From Acorus gramineus (taxonomy: Eukaryota > Streptophyta > Magnoliopsida > Acorales > Acoraceae), in contig JAUJYN010000012.1 of assembly GCA_030737835.1 (NCBI GenBank), positions 9,712,618 through 9,776,617 of the forward strand: a DNA stretch of 64,000 nt, given 5' to 3'. Position numbers and translations under genes: made by a program. The notes beneath the pieces are model-generated. The model had not been told where the DNA came from and did not search any database. It was given only the letters and a program-made list of their open reading frames with translations. Each line of letters opens with the position of its first letter. The stretch's first letter is position 1. This document shows positions 29,484 to 41,783 of this stretch, one piece after another.

Positions 29484-31933
29484 ATGGAGGAGGTGACGGA
29501 GGGGATAAACAACCTCCACGTGAGCGAGCCGCACAAGAAGAACAGGATCCAGGTCTCCAACACCAAGAAGCCCCTCTTCTTCTATGTCAACCTCGCCAAG
29601 GTTTCATATCATTTGCTCCTCTATCTGTCTATCTCTTTTCGTTCGATCTCTCTTCCTTGAATAATAGTCATCTAGTGTTTCCGATACGAGTCTCCGATTC
29701 TAGGGTTTTCAGGATTTTGTTTGGGGTTCCACTAAATATATATAAAAATTATGTTTTTTTTTGTTAATTTTGGCAGAGGTATATGCAGCAGCACAATGAG
29801 GTGGAGCTCTCTGCGCTCGGCATGGGTATCGTTTTTTTTTTTTTCCTATGTTTCGTTTCTTTCCGTGGTTTTGATTTGCTCTGTTTTGGTGTGATTGCTT
29901 TCACTTGTGTTTGAGACTCTTGTTTGTGTAATTTTTATGATCCGGTGTTGGTTTTGGATTTTTCTCACTTGTTTGATGTGGCTAGTAATAATTTTTGATG
30001 GTTTTGGGACTTTTTTTTCCTGGGCGTTATTGGGATGTCATGATTAGCTTACATTGGGTATTAACTTGAGTCACGGAATCTTGTTCCCATTTTGAAAAGC
30101 TGGTTAATGTTCGGGTTGGGATGGGTGGATTTACATGCGATTTCGATAACCATGTGGACATGAGTTGTTGATGGGTGTTTTCTAAATAAGATGGAGACCA
30201 ACCTCTTTCATGTTTACCCCATGTGTAAGTTTGAGGTTCTAGACTGAGTTTCACTTAATCCAGTGGAGTGAGTTCCGTGTTTGGTGTTCGTGTTCATCTA
30301 CTCATTGCTTCTGGCGGTGAGGTGTGGGTTTCAAATTGCAAATGGAAGGTTGTTATCAGGCTTTATCACCTATCCCAGTTTCCATGGTTTTACAAATCTG
30401 TTCAACATGTTTGACACTGGCTACTAAATGATTTTTTAAAGGTCCTTACTCTTGGGCATCTTTACTTTATTTCATGATGATTGTAATGATCCAATACTTT
30501 TAGTGAAATTAGATGTTCTTTGGACTCCATAATAAAATGGCTCCCTTCAAGTTCATGCAAATAATCATTTTGTCAATTTATTTGGGGTATCTTCTTTTCT
30601 TATCCATGTGTATTAATTTCGTTTATTATATTAGTTGGCAGTTGCTAATCCTTCCTAGTCCAGTGCTATCTATGTCATGTACTGTTTTCATTGATTTGAT
30701 TATGGTACCCAATTTTGTGGGTTATTACTATTCTAAATAATATTGTCCCAGCCAAGCTCATCAAGCTTGTGAACCACTTATCCCATACTTTGTGTTTGGG
30801 ATCCTATCTTAGAGCTTTGTTTGTTGTAAAGCAAAAAATTGCCATACTGTATCAGCAATTTCCCCCCAATCTTTTAAATTCTCTGCTTTAGCTGGCTTGT
30901 TTTCCATTGCACAGTTTTGGATTGCTTCATAAATTGTAACCTGTAAGTTTATTCATAATCATTCATGTGTTGCTTGGTACTCATGATACACGATATCATT
31001 ATTCATATATTTTTGCACAATCAGTTTGGATCAGATCTCCCTATCAGAAATTGGACATAAGCTATAGCTAACCCGATTGTTTCATTGATGGTTTCTTCAT
31101 TTTTTTTCCACCTAAAGATGATTGCACTAGAATTGGTGTTGGTTGTTTGTATGTCTTTGCCATATCACATATGTATGTCCATCATGTGTGTCATTTGGTG
31201 TCTCTTGTTTTTATAATACTGGAGCTATTACACTGTCCATCTTAGTTTTAAATTTGTGTGCAATCAATTTGTTGTTCTGACACACTACACTCAATAAATT
31301 ATCTGTAGAGCGTATACTATGATGCTTAAAATTTGACATATTTGACGGATTTTTCTTTTAAATATTTTGGTGCAAGTTAATTGTTGATATTCTAAAGCTA
31401 AGTCAACATTTGATGCATAACAGTTAAAAATCACAGAATTTTTTTTTAATCTACATATTATCATTTTTTTAAAATTGACTTGCCTTGTTCTATTCATAAC
31501 ATGTTAAAACCATCATGATTTGCTCACTTCAAACTGTTAGTACAGCAATTGCTACTGTCGTTACCATCGCAGAGATCCTAAAAAACAACGGGCTTGCTGT
31601 TGAGAAGAGTGAGTTTCTTAACCATCCTTTTCCACACTTGTTTTCTTGGGATGCTCTTCTCATCTTAAAAATGCTATCCATATTTCAGAGATTATGACTT
31701 CAACAGTTGACATGAAGGATGAATCAAGAGGGCGACCCATACAGAAAGCCAAGGTAATCTAGATGCATTGAAATACATGTTAGCGGGGTTATAGTATCAT
31801 TGACTAAATGGCATGACATTTACTTGCCTTTGTTCAGATCGAAATCGTGCTGGGGAAGACGGAAAACTTTGATGAGTTGATGGCTGCCGCGGCAGAAGAA
31901 AGAGAAGCAGCAGAGGCTGAGGAGCAGAGCTGA
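29484..31933 (+). CDS. Alba-domain DNA/RNA-binding protein
   Basis: Exons 29484-29600, 29777-29825, 31546-31608, 31689-31753 and 31838-31933 join to 129 residues. The Alba fold covers nearly the whole chain: NRIQVSNTKKPLFFYVNLAK, RYMQQHNEVELSALGMAIAT, VVTIAEILKNNGLAVEKKIM, TSTVDMKDESRGRPIQKAKI. An acidic Ala/Glu tail follows (AAAAEEREAAEAEEQS). It closely resembles the short, RGG-less Arabidopsis proteins ALBA1/ALBA2 that bind R-loops and RNA. Length (about 130) and the small internal exons fit that group. The upstream open frame is in phase but unlike the family, so MEEVTEG is taken as the start. Intron 2 is long (1.7 kb) and I saw no gene within it. Confidence 0.93.
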
Positions 31934-33009
31934 AGTCATTGTCAAATTATCCATATTTTTGTTTGGTTTATGCTTCGTGTCTGGTGCTAGTCTTCTTAAC
32001 ATCTGAGGGCATGTTTAAATCGGATATTGTTGTCCAACAGTCAGCCCTAATGTTACTGAAATTTTCAGCTCGTTATAATTTTAGAGTAGGTGTTGTTTGT
32101 AGAATTCTATTGAGAATTTGTGATGAATGAATCCCTCATTGTGTCCTGGTTTTACACCCTGGTTTTCTGTGATTGGTGGATGTTAGTGTATTTCCTTGAT
32201 TACTGAAACTTGTCAAAATTATTCCGTGCTTGGTAGATCTTGACAGTTTTGATGGTGTCTCTGCACTGGCTTGCAGCCAAAATAAATAAGTTTTTCAATC
32301 TGCGGAGGTTTTTCAATCTGGTTTTTAAATTTGGATCATCAGGACTTATTTTGAGTTTCAAGTTTCCAGGTGATTTGGAGATTGCCAGACGATTTTTGAG
32401 TGGTTAAAAAACTTTATTAGTGTAATCGTCCATATTTAAAGAGCAACTTACATTCCATCGCTTAGGACTTTCAGATTTACCATATCACGGGAAATTTAAT
32501 TATTCCAAGGTAAATATGAAACAAAGGAACCCTGAAGAATGCCATTCACTGCTTTCAAAGTACCGTATTAAAGATGCAAAAGATGTGAAAATATGATTTG
32601 ATATATAAACTTGTGGTAACATTATACCAACAAAATAAATTGGATTGAGTAAATAATACAAATCCAGGAAGACCTAGAATACTAATATCAATTTATTCCC
32701 ATTTATTTTGATATAGCAATACTTATTTATTCCTTGCAAACAAACAAATTTTTGAACTTATTCCTCCCTTTTCACCTATCCAAAATGGGCATAAATCTTC
32801 AAAATGAATTACCATTATATTTCTCCTGGTCAAAATAGTCTGTAATTAAATTATAGAGGAAAAAGAGAACAAAACCAAAGGCAAAAAAGTTGAAGCCCCA
32901 TGTAGACTTCAGCAGTCCCCAAACTTAGTTGTTCCACCCAATGGTTCCTAACAGGGTCCAAGACAAAGGAGCAGAAAAATTTCCAACAGAAAATCTACAT
33001 GTCCATCTT
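31934..33009. other. Convergent spacer between the Alba and BT1 genes
   Basis: The spacer is AT-rich and lies between two genes that end towards each other. It probably holds both 3'UTRs. The short segment GTTTTTCAATCTG is repeated at about 32290 and 32309. No gene, RNA or element is recognised. Confidence 0.5.
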
Positions 33010-36000
33010 TCAGTCATCCTCGTCCTCTATCAGTATTTTCTTGCAAGCCTCATAGCACATGAACGAAATCCCTGCAGCAGGCACTAATTTCATACAGCTT
33101 GGTCCCAACCCTTTATAGAGACCTCCAATCCCTTCCTTTTCAAGTATGCTCAAGAGTGCATGGAGCATATTCTTATAGACCTGCCGACCACCGACAGCTC
33201 CCACTTGCATGTGTTTCCGCGCAACCTCCAGGGGGAATGTCGCACTGCTCGAGATGGCTCCAGCAGCCGAGCCGATCAGAAGGGTGGCCACGTTTCCAAT
33301 ATCCTTCTTCTTGAAGGTCTTTCTGTAAAGCTTCTGCAACATGTCATAAGTGAAGTAGTTGGTCGCTGCATAAGGTACGACTCCTATCAGGCTGGGTGTC
33401 AGACCTCTGTAGAGCTCCCCAGGTCCTTCCTCTCGCACGATTTTAAGGAAAGCATGCAGGAGGTTGTCATAGACGCCTCTCTATAAAACCCGAATGAGAA
33501 TAATTATTGTGACACTAGGAGATAGATGGATATCTGTTATATGTTTTAATTGATTAAAATGAATTACCATTAATTCTACCTGTATAGTTAGTCGAGTCTT
33601 CACCAACTCGAGAGGATATGTACACAAAGTAGAGCTGACTCCCGCACATGCTCCTGCAATCAGTGAGGGAGGGATGAAGAGTGTCGGGGACTCCCCCAAT
33701 TTAGGAGTTAAGTTCTTCTTAACTGTATCGTAAGCAAATAACTGCAGAAGAACATTCACGGAACATTAAGCCATAGATATTTGATAAAATTGAGGATAAC
33801 TCATGAAGGCTTGAAGAAAATCATCATAATTTAACTAAATTTAACAGAGTGGAAACTCAAATTTCTCAAGATATGAGGTATACAGGTACACAAGTACACA
33901 ACTAAAAGTGATTATACAGGTGATACACGATCACGTGCCATCCACAAAAACACACACAATTCGATATAAGTAACATATTGGCTTTACAAAAATCAGAACC
34001 AAGTTGGACTATATAAAAAATTCATTAAATCTTTCTTTAATACCACATGAATATGAGAATGGCTTCTCAAACAAAAAAAGAGTTGTTTTTTTTACAACTT
34101 ATATGGTTGTTTATCTGCCTGATAACAGTCACTCATAATTTGCAATGGATCCTAAAACAAGCAGCAGTTTGTGTGCATGTTTATTTGAGTGCAATATAGG
34201 AAAACAACTATAGAAAATATAACATCATGGAACAAAGTTTGTGAAACATTAATTTATGTGTTCTCTGAAAAGAGCCATGTCTAACAATTGATAAGATTTA
34301 ATGAATAATCATCTACGAACACTTAATTAAGGAGAGTTTAAACTATATGAAATAATAAGACCACAAAAAAAACAGTCAGTTAAATTAATTAATTCGGCAA
34401 TGATCTAGCCAACTGTCATGCTTTTATTCACCACCACGCTACATTTATCTTCAAAATCATTGGAACTCAAGAGACTCTGGACAACTTCAACAGATATGCT
34501 ATCATAGCATGACTTCAAATTTTCCACCATCTGTATATCAAGAAGCCAACAAGTTTAACAGGTTTAATATAAATTTTGTAGATAACATCATCCAAGACTG
34601 CTCATGCATTTATGTCACTGACAAATATCATGGACAAGATACGAATTACATTATTTTTCTCTTGGCGGTGCGTGGAAATCTACTGAGATTCCCACTAAAC
34701 ATAAATTCAGGTCAAAATGATTAGATTTACAGTCATCATATAATGTATAGACTGGCCCAGTTACTGACAGAAAGGTAACTCAGACTTGATGTCTACAGAC
34801 TCTACACAAATAAATAATGGAACAAAGCTCATGATGAGTCATATGGAATGTTAAGGGGCTTGAGAAGAACAAAGATTTGATGTACACAGGAGATAGTGTT
34901 CTCTACAAGCATAACAAATGGGTCACTGTAAAAGCCTGTTATGGTATGAATAAGCCTTTAATATTGAATTTATAGACCAACTCTCAAAATATATAATTGA
35001 CATGGGTTAAATAGGAAAATAAAATTAAATAAGTCAGTGTATTCTATTTCGTATGGCAAGATGATATTCAAGTGATGGTCAACAAATAATCTTATTTTCC
35101 TTACGATTATCTAGACCTGACTACATTGCTTACGTGTTCTAGGACAAACATAATGTTAAACCTCCTATATGCCGATCTATCCTTGCTTCCCTAACATATG
35201 GTGGAACAACTAGTCAAAGCTCTTGTGATTATAAGAAAAAAAGTATTACAATGCAGAAACAAACAACATTCACCTCCCAAACCATATGGATGACTTTATA
35301 AAGTGCTAAAAATCTATGCCAAGAATTTAAGGACAACAAAACGACAAATTGAAGCGATAACAAGTCGATATTTTGATGGAAGGGAATAGATAGCACACCA
35401 AGTAAAACAAAATCTCAACAACAAAATTGTCAGATGGTCAGACCACAAAATATAGAACAGCTGAAAAATAGCAACTAAAACAATCAATAATAAGAGAGCA
35501 TCCCAACAATCATGCAATTGAAAAAGTAACACAATTTCTCTTTTTCCTTCACAAAAGCAGACTGGATATCACTTAAAACCTCTTTAGACAAAACTTGGAC
35601 AAATGTGATGTCAAATACATAAAGCATCCACATGAGCTAAATAATGGCTAATTCTATCAAAGGAGAATTCCAGAAAAGCCATAATGTAAAAAACATAGAA
35701 AAATATTCAATCAAAAAAAAATTATGATGACTCACCTCAATGGCCTTACTTGGTGCAACTCGAATAACATTAACAAAATTCCCCCGAAACAAGCCCTTCC
35801 ACCCTTCAGTCTTCATGATAGACTGAAACACCTCCATTGATGAATTCCCATTGCTCCCCACCATCAGATGCGTCCGTATGGTCTCCAACGGCGCGACACA
35901 CGTCCGAGACACAGCACCCGCAATCCCCCCACTAATCAGCCTCCTCATAGAGTGATTCTTAACTTTGACCTTTATCTTAAACCCTCCTTTCTTGAGCTTC

Positions 36001-36317
36001 ACCACCTCCTCCTCCACCAACTTGGCTGCCTCGGAAATCGCATCCACCGGCGGCCCAAAAAGCCGGTGGCCCCAGAATTCTGTTGTCGAGATGTACTTCA
36101 CATAGAGGTCAGGATGGGCAATCTTTCCTCCTTTATCCCCTGGAGTCGGCGTGTTGGAGATGCCGAAGCCTCCAACGCCCATCTGACCGACACTTGCGAA
36201 GAGGCCTCCGGTGGGAGGACAGTCCTCTTGGATACTCCATTGAAGACCAATGTCTTGGAAGTTTAAAAAACTATTCCTCTTGCCTTCAATGGCATCAACT
36301 CTCCTTCTTCCGGCCAT
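33010..36317 (-). CDS. BT1: BT1-type adenine nucleotide carrier (mitochondrial carrier family)
   Basis: Exons 36317-35736, 33741-33580 and 33480-33010 join to 404 residues. Three carrier repeats each show the family signature: PLETIRTHLM, PLELVKTRLT and PLEVARKHMQ, with six expected membrane helices. An N-terminal extension of about 125 residues precedes them (GLFASVGQMGVGG and a Lys-rich KLKKGGFKIKVKVKNHS), as in Brittle-1 proteins. BT1 members transport adenylates (ADP-glucose in cereal endosperm; AMP/ADP/ATP in other plants) across the plastid inner envelope and/or the mitochondrial membrane. Which substrate and membrane apply here cannot be read from the sequence. The start MAGRRRVD is the first ATG in frame. 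Intron 1 is about 2 kb. The C-terminal SFMCYEACKKILIEDEDD matches the family closely. Confidence 0.94.
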
Positions 36318-36709
36318 CAACACAGACTAAAATGGGACTTCTGTTTCTTAGCTAGGGTTATTTAAATATTTTAAATGAATAAAGTCGAGATTTTTGGGAG
36401 AATGGGTATTGAAAAAAATAGATTTAGGGGAATGGTCTTCGACAAAAATTGGATTTTTAGATATGGGTATTGAAGAAAACAATGAAATAAATCGAAGTCA
36501 GGATCCAAACATAGAACAGATCTTCACATGTACATATAAAAGGAGATACAAAGATGGATAACGCAAATGCTTTGATATATTAATAGAAGAGAAAAATCAA
36601 AACGAAGCGGCGAGTGATTCAAGGAGACCTTGTTCGAGGAAAACAGGAGAGACAAGTGAGATTCTTCTATCCTCTTCGATGTCTTCTCCCCCTCTCCGGA
36701 CTCAACATA

Positions 36710-36729
36710 GAGAGAGAGAGAGAGAGAGA
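36710..36729. repeat. (AG)n microsatellite upstream of BT1
   Basis: An AG run of about 20 bp lies 390 bp upstream of the BT1 start codon, in the promoter or leader. It parallels the GA/CT runs by the helicase and the large PPR gene. Confidence 0.6.
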
Positions 36730-37125
36730 TTGGTGGCTCTTCAAGGTGTCCTTTTGTTCACCAAAGCTGAGTTTGTCTTTCTAATAAGTTTTTTTTTTTT
36801 TTTTCAAAAAATTTATATACACTAGGAATAAAGGAATCCCTACGGAAAGGGCTTTTTGGTGAACAAATTATGTTCTTTTTTTTTACCCCCTAAAATAGGA
36901 CATTTAATATTTGTGTATTAATAAAATATATCTGATTTTTTGGATGTGCACATATTTAAAATATGACAGTAAATACGCACAAATAAAAAATCTTTATCAA
37001 ATCCCTACTTTTTCGTTGATGATTTTTTTTTTTTTTTTTGAAAAGGATATTTTTTCGTTTAATTTTAAGTGGAATTGGTGTGTTGGGTAATAAGCACAGT
37101 ATTCAACAAGAAACACAACATTGGT

Positions 37126-37863
37126 GGGTTCCGTTTGAATACGAATTTAGATAAATTTTTTTTTTTAAAAGTTAAAAATTTACAAACTCAAATCTAAACA
37201 TATTTTTAACGTTTACATCATTTTTTCATTTTAGGTTTAAAAAAATTACGATTGAAAATTTAATAAAACATTATTTTTCAAAAACCAAGTTTGGCAAAAG
37301 ATTCTAAGAATCTTAACGTTTTAACTAGGGCTGCAACTTGGGTTGGGTTGAACCTGAACCCGACGAGTTGAACTAGATTTTTACATGGGTTGGGTTGACT
37401 AAATTGGGTTCGGGTTCGCCAATCCGGGTTGACTCACAAATCGGGTTGGGTTCAAGTTAACCTTACTCACAACCGACCCAACCCGAACACGTAAACTAAT
37501 AGTTAAAAAAAAAAAAGATCATAGTCGTTTATTTTGTAGCTTCTAATTTGGATAGTCCAAATTTTAGGTAAACCTAGCTAATCTTACGGGTTGGGTCGGG
37601 TTGATTTATTTAATTTGCACATCATGTTAGAAATTCGGGTTGGGTTGGGTTGGTCCAAATCGGATTAAAAAATCGGGTTGGGTCGGGTTGGTTTATTTAA
37701 TTACGGGTTGGGTTCGGGTTGGTCCAATTCGGGTTAAAAATTGAATTGGGCCGGGTTATGGTTGAGTAGTTTGGAATTCGGGTTGAGATCGGGTTGGGTT
37801 CAACCCAGACCCAATCTACCCAAGTTACAGCCTTAGTTTTAACCTCACATTCAAACGCAAATA
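37126..37863. mobile_element. Harbinger-like MITE, copy A, split by a hAT MITE
   Basis: The outer parts (37126-37325 and 37844-37863) align with the intact copy at 38038-38267: CCGTTTGAATACGAATTTAG at the left, AACCTCACATTCAAACGCAA at the right. The hAT MITE 37326-37835 plus one copy of its 8-bp duplication interrupts it near the right end. Copy A is therefore older than the hAT insertion. Confidence 0.7.
37326..37835. mobile_element. hAT-type MITE nested in a Harbinger-like MITE
   Basis: A 510-bp element has ends TAGGGCTGCAACTTGGGT and, in reverse complement, TAAGGCTGTAACTTGGGT. It is flanked by an exact 8-bp duplication GTTTTAAC (37318-37325 and 37836-37843). Subterminal regions consist of many GGGTTGGGTT/GGGTTCGGGTT units. 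It has no coding capacity. An 8-bp TSD and TAGGG-type TIRs indicate hAT. Confidence 0.85.
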
Positions 37864-38037
37864 CCATTGAGTTTTCTAAGTTATTCCTCTCAATCACAAC
37901 AACATATAACAAATTATGTTATAGTGGTTTAAATCGTATCAAGATTTAATTTAGGTAAAATTTAAAGTTATTTAAATAGTTTATAACAGATTTTCACAGT
38001 TTATAATTTTAATAATCAAGATTAAAATTTTAACTAA

Positions 38038-38267
38038 GGGTCCGTTTGGATATGAGTTTAGGTAGATTCTGCGTTTGAAAAGTTAAAAATTCTTAAACTC
38101 ATATCCAAACACATTTTTGGCTTTTAGCTTTTCAAACCATAATCTTCATTTTTAAGTAAAAAAATTTTGCGATTGAAAATCTATTAAAACATAGCTTTTC
38201 AAAAACTGAGTTTGAAACATAAGATTTTAAGAATTTCTATGTTTCAACCTCACATCCAAACGCAATC
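38038..38267. mobile_element. Harbinger-like MITE, copy B
   Basis: A 230-bp element flanked by TAA on both sides (38035-38037 and 38268-38270). Its ends are GGGTCCGTTTGGATATGAG and, in reverse complement, GATTGCGTTTGGATGTGAG. A 3-bp TAA target and GTTTGGA-type termini fit Tourist/Harbinger MITEs. Non-coding. Confidence 0.65.
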
Positions 38268-40032
38268 TAAGTAATTTATATTTTATTTTAAAAGTTAAAG
38301 ATTATATATGACTAATTTAAGTATTTATATAATAGACACCTGATCTGGAATTCTGGATACACTTATCTGAGATACACTAATTAAAAATTCTCATGGCAAA
38401 TGTGGGATAGATTTTTTTGTGAAAATGCTAAACGCGAATCCAAATTTTTTTTTTTTTTTTTTTTTTGACAAACACAATGTTTTTTAAACTTTTGGAAACA
38501 TCACCTTTTAAAAGCGGTGTAACTTTTTGAAATGTGAACATTTGAAACTCAGTTCTAAACAGGTCATCAATATAAATATTCAAATTCTATCAGGGCAATA
38601 ACTTCCTCACCTTTTTAAATGAATTTTAATTTTAAAGTTTTACCTACAATTTACCTCAATTTTTTTTTTGGGGTGTCAAATAAAGTTTTATTTAAGTTAT
38701 TATACTATACTAAAAGTATATCTTCATTATCTTGTTTTGCAAAACAACTTTTTTGTTATGGTACCGTAGGTGTCATGTCATTATAATTTGAAATATTTTA
38801 AGAATGGGTAGATGTATATGTCAATATGCTACATCTCCACCAATTTGGTAGCTCTTTTAATTTGTTAGGTGTGTGGTGTTAGGTGGCATAATTGTTTAAT
38901 GGTTCTTTTGATCAAATTAAAGACCACTTTCATTTACCTTTCCATGTTTTTTCAGTTGGTAACCATTTATTGTTTATTTATTTATTTACAATTAAATTTT
39001 TAAAGTAGGATTCGACTTGAATATGTGACTTCTTATAATTGTGTTCAAAGTATGTGACTGCCTTTTTATATATCCCTTCGAAGTGCAATTTATAACTAAT
39101 GAAAAGTTTTTTTTTTAATGTCCCTTTGTAGTAATACAAGCAGATCACATTATTTATTTGGACCTTCATATGACTCACTGTGTTGACCAATATATTGTTT
39201 GTATTGGGTTGATCTTCCCAAGTCATTGTTATACATCAAATCCACATGCATGTCGTGCGAATCAATTCCTTCATTTCCTCAATTTTTCCAAAATTATTTT
39301 CTATGTGAAATGGATTACCTAAGTTTCTCATCTACATTCAACATGGCAGATGCTGAATCATGTGGCCACCTGAGCTTCCACTATTGGTTCTCACAGCAGA
39401 AATTTTTAATCAGTTGTCATATCTACCATAAACTTTGTTCATTTTATAGAATTATAAATTGTACATTTGAGTGAATCATGCCATCCACAGTTCGAAAAAA
39501 GATATCCCACCCACGAAGAAATATCAACCCATTCTATTCACTGGTCTTTATATGTGATTTCTCTATCTACAATTTTAGACTCATCATATCAGGCTTTCTT
39601 CAACATCTGTGATCATCAACAACCACATGTACCAGAAAAGAAAAAAAAAAACAGATATGATAAGGTAGGACATTTTGTAACTGTTACTATCATCCCAATA
39701 TACCTTTCCACGCACACATCTTCAGATTATACCCTTCACATGTATTTGAATCAAAATGTGCCTCTCCCAAACTTGTCCTTTTTTGTCTCTCATCAGTAAC
39801 ACAGAACCCTACAACTACAAGCTTTGGAGCTCACCTTAAATGATGCCACGTACATAAATACAAAATATATTATGATTAACTCATGAGCTCTGGTTAATAC
39901 AAAAATATCTTTTTTTTCTTTTCTTTTCTTTTTGATGGTTCTCATAAATCGCGTGCCACGCGTGGGCTATCACTCTCACTTCCTTGGAATGGGTTTCATA
40001 TTTAAGTTTTTAAATAAAAAATTTAAATAACA
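38268..40032. other. Spacer upstream of BT1, no gene
   Basis: Very AT-rich sequence with a T-run at about 38447-38466. Around 39200-39800 base composition is more even and several short open frames occur on the plus strand. None resembles a known family or continues through plausible splice sites. I see no gene or clear element. Confidence 0.4.
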
Positions 40033-40527
40033 TCATGTAAACTGTCTGAAATTTATATAAGTTTTTTATGAGGTTCATATAACCCCTTAAAAACATCTAT
40101 GTAAATCCAAATAGTCTCCTGAATTCAATTTTCATTGACAGATGAAGAATATTATATGAATATTCATTTGGTTACCCTGATTTGAACACAACATATAAAA
40201 AATCATCTACAATATATTAAAAATATGAAAAACCTTCTATTAATGAAATTTTAACCATCTGAATAGATTATAAAATCCTATCTGGATGAATAAAATCGTA
40301 ATTTCTAAAAGATTTTTGACAATTTTAACACATTGTAGGGGTTTTTTTGATATACTGTATTTTCAACTAAGGTTAACCAAACATAATATTCATCATTTGT
40401 CAATAAAAAATTTAATTCAGAAGGTTATTCAAATGAAACGTGTTTTCAGGGGGTTATAGACTTTAGTAAAAGTCAAAAGATTATATAGATTTTAGATAGT
40501 TTATAAGGGGGTTACATGGATTTTTCC
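40033..40527. mobile_element. Foldback MITE, copy 2
   Basis: Same family as 14565-15085. It has a left block near 40070 (CATATAACCCCTTAAAAAC) and a right block ending near 40527 that reads CATGTAACCCCCTTATAAAC in reverse complement. The long imperfect inverted arms cover almost the whole element. It sits in the spacer between BT1 and the AFG1-like gene. Borders are approximate. Confidence 0.6.
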
Positions 40528-41010
40528 CCCTTTAAATTACATTTATATATGATAGATACAATTCAACACAACTGACTGAATTCAAGTGGCCCAGTTAAAT
40601 AATTAGCATCTTTGTCGCGTGGGGAGTTATGATTCATGCTTTGAGAACATTTTTCATCAGAATATGTGCGTCTATTTGCATGTGAGCAAGTTTTGAGAAT
40701 ATTTTGAGCCCACCACTCATTTAGAAAATAGTGTTTATACACTCAATTTGTTTATCCCATTTTTAATCTAACAACGGTCTCTGACCGTCTATGCACTGCA
40801 ATAATGTATATTGCGCTATCTATACAGTGCACTATCGCAGTATATAAAACTTAAAATTTTTTGTATTTTTTAAAGAGAAAATACAATAATATATCTTAGT
40901 GTATACTTTATTTTTTTATAACAATATATATTTCAATAAACGTGTATATTTTTTTTTTAAAAAGAAAAATAATGAGAGCTGTGGGTGGAGTTTCACATAG
41001 AGATGGACAT

Positions 41011-41228
41011 TTTTTTTTTTTTTTGATATCGAAGGGATCTTCCATGACTGACTTTATGATCAAGCTGGGAATAATACCTCTGCCTATTTACTCCGGTTCC
41101 ACGGAAAATTCTTTCGAATAATCACCAACAAACAGGTGGGTAAGTCAACGCCAAGACTCGAATCCAAGATTTACCCTTAACACAAGTAAGTCTTGAACTA
41201 TCGTGCTATAGTAACCAGAGACAATGGT
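41011..41228 (-). mobile_element. tRNA-derived SINE (candidate)
   Basis: On the minus strand the element starts at 41228 and shows an A-box-like TAGCACGATAGTTCAAGA near its head. A B-box-like GGATTCGAGTC lies about 40 bp later. A unique body follows, then a tail of about 14-15 A at 41011-41024 (oligo-T on plus). The 7-bp sequence TGGACAT flanks both sides (41004-41010 and 41229-41235). This layout fits a Pol III SINE. The match to promoter boxes is partial. Confidence 0.55.
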
Positions 41229-41783
41229 TGGACATATCATTTTCATTTAGAAAATGATTCTCATTAATTTGGGTCTTCTCTCTATTGTTCATATCATGTA
41301 ACTAGTATGAACAAGAGCTATTCATTGATCGCTTACAAATCCTAGGTTTTGCTAAAATAAACCACCCCCCGCGCCCCCACCCCCAAACAAAAAAAAAAAA
41401 GTACAAGAAAAGGTATTGTGATGTATAGAAAGGGAATTGTTGTGGAGACATGATGATACTATCATATGCAGAGTTGGTTATCAACCACAGAAGACCTGTA
41501 AATAGAATTTGATTTCTTCAGGGGTTTCAATACTTATAGACAATCCATATATCTAGATGGTTTAGACTTCCTATATACCAATGAAACTTGTATGGTATAA
41601 TCAAAGTGGACCATCATATATATTATCTGAAGATCCACATACCTAAACAAACGACATATTGCAAATTCAAATAGGCTTTTTCCAGTGCCCCATGGATTAT
41701 TGTTCGATTAGGTGAACCAATGAATTCATGATAAATATATGAACTTATTTACCCATAATGGGTAACAGATGAGAAAAAGAAAA

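Noticed and set aside
37326-37835. GGGTTGGGTT repeats as an interstitial telomere-like array
   Set aside because: The units are irregular, lie at both ends in inverted orientation and are bounded by TIRs and an 8-bp duplication, so they belong to a MITE.
41011-41228. A tRNA gene around the GGATTCGAGTC motif
   Set aside because: No cloverleaf with a 7-bp acceptor stem can be drawn, and the poly(A) tail and flanking duplication point to a SINE.
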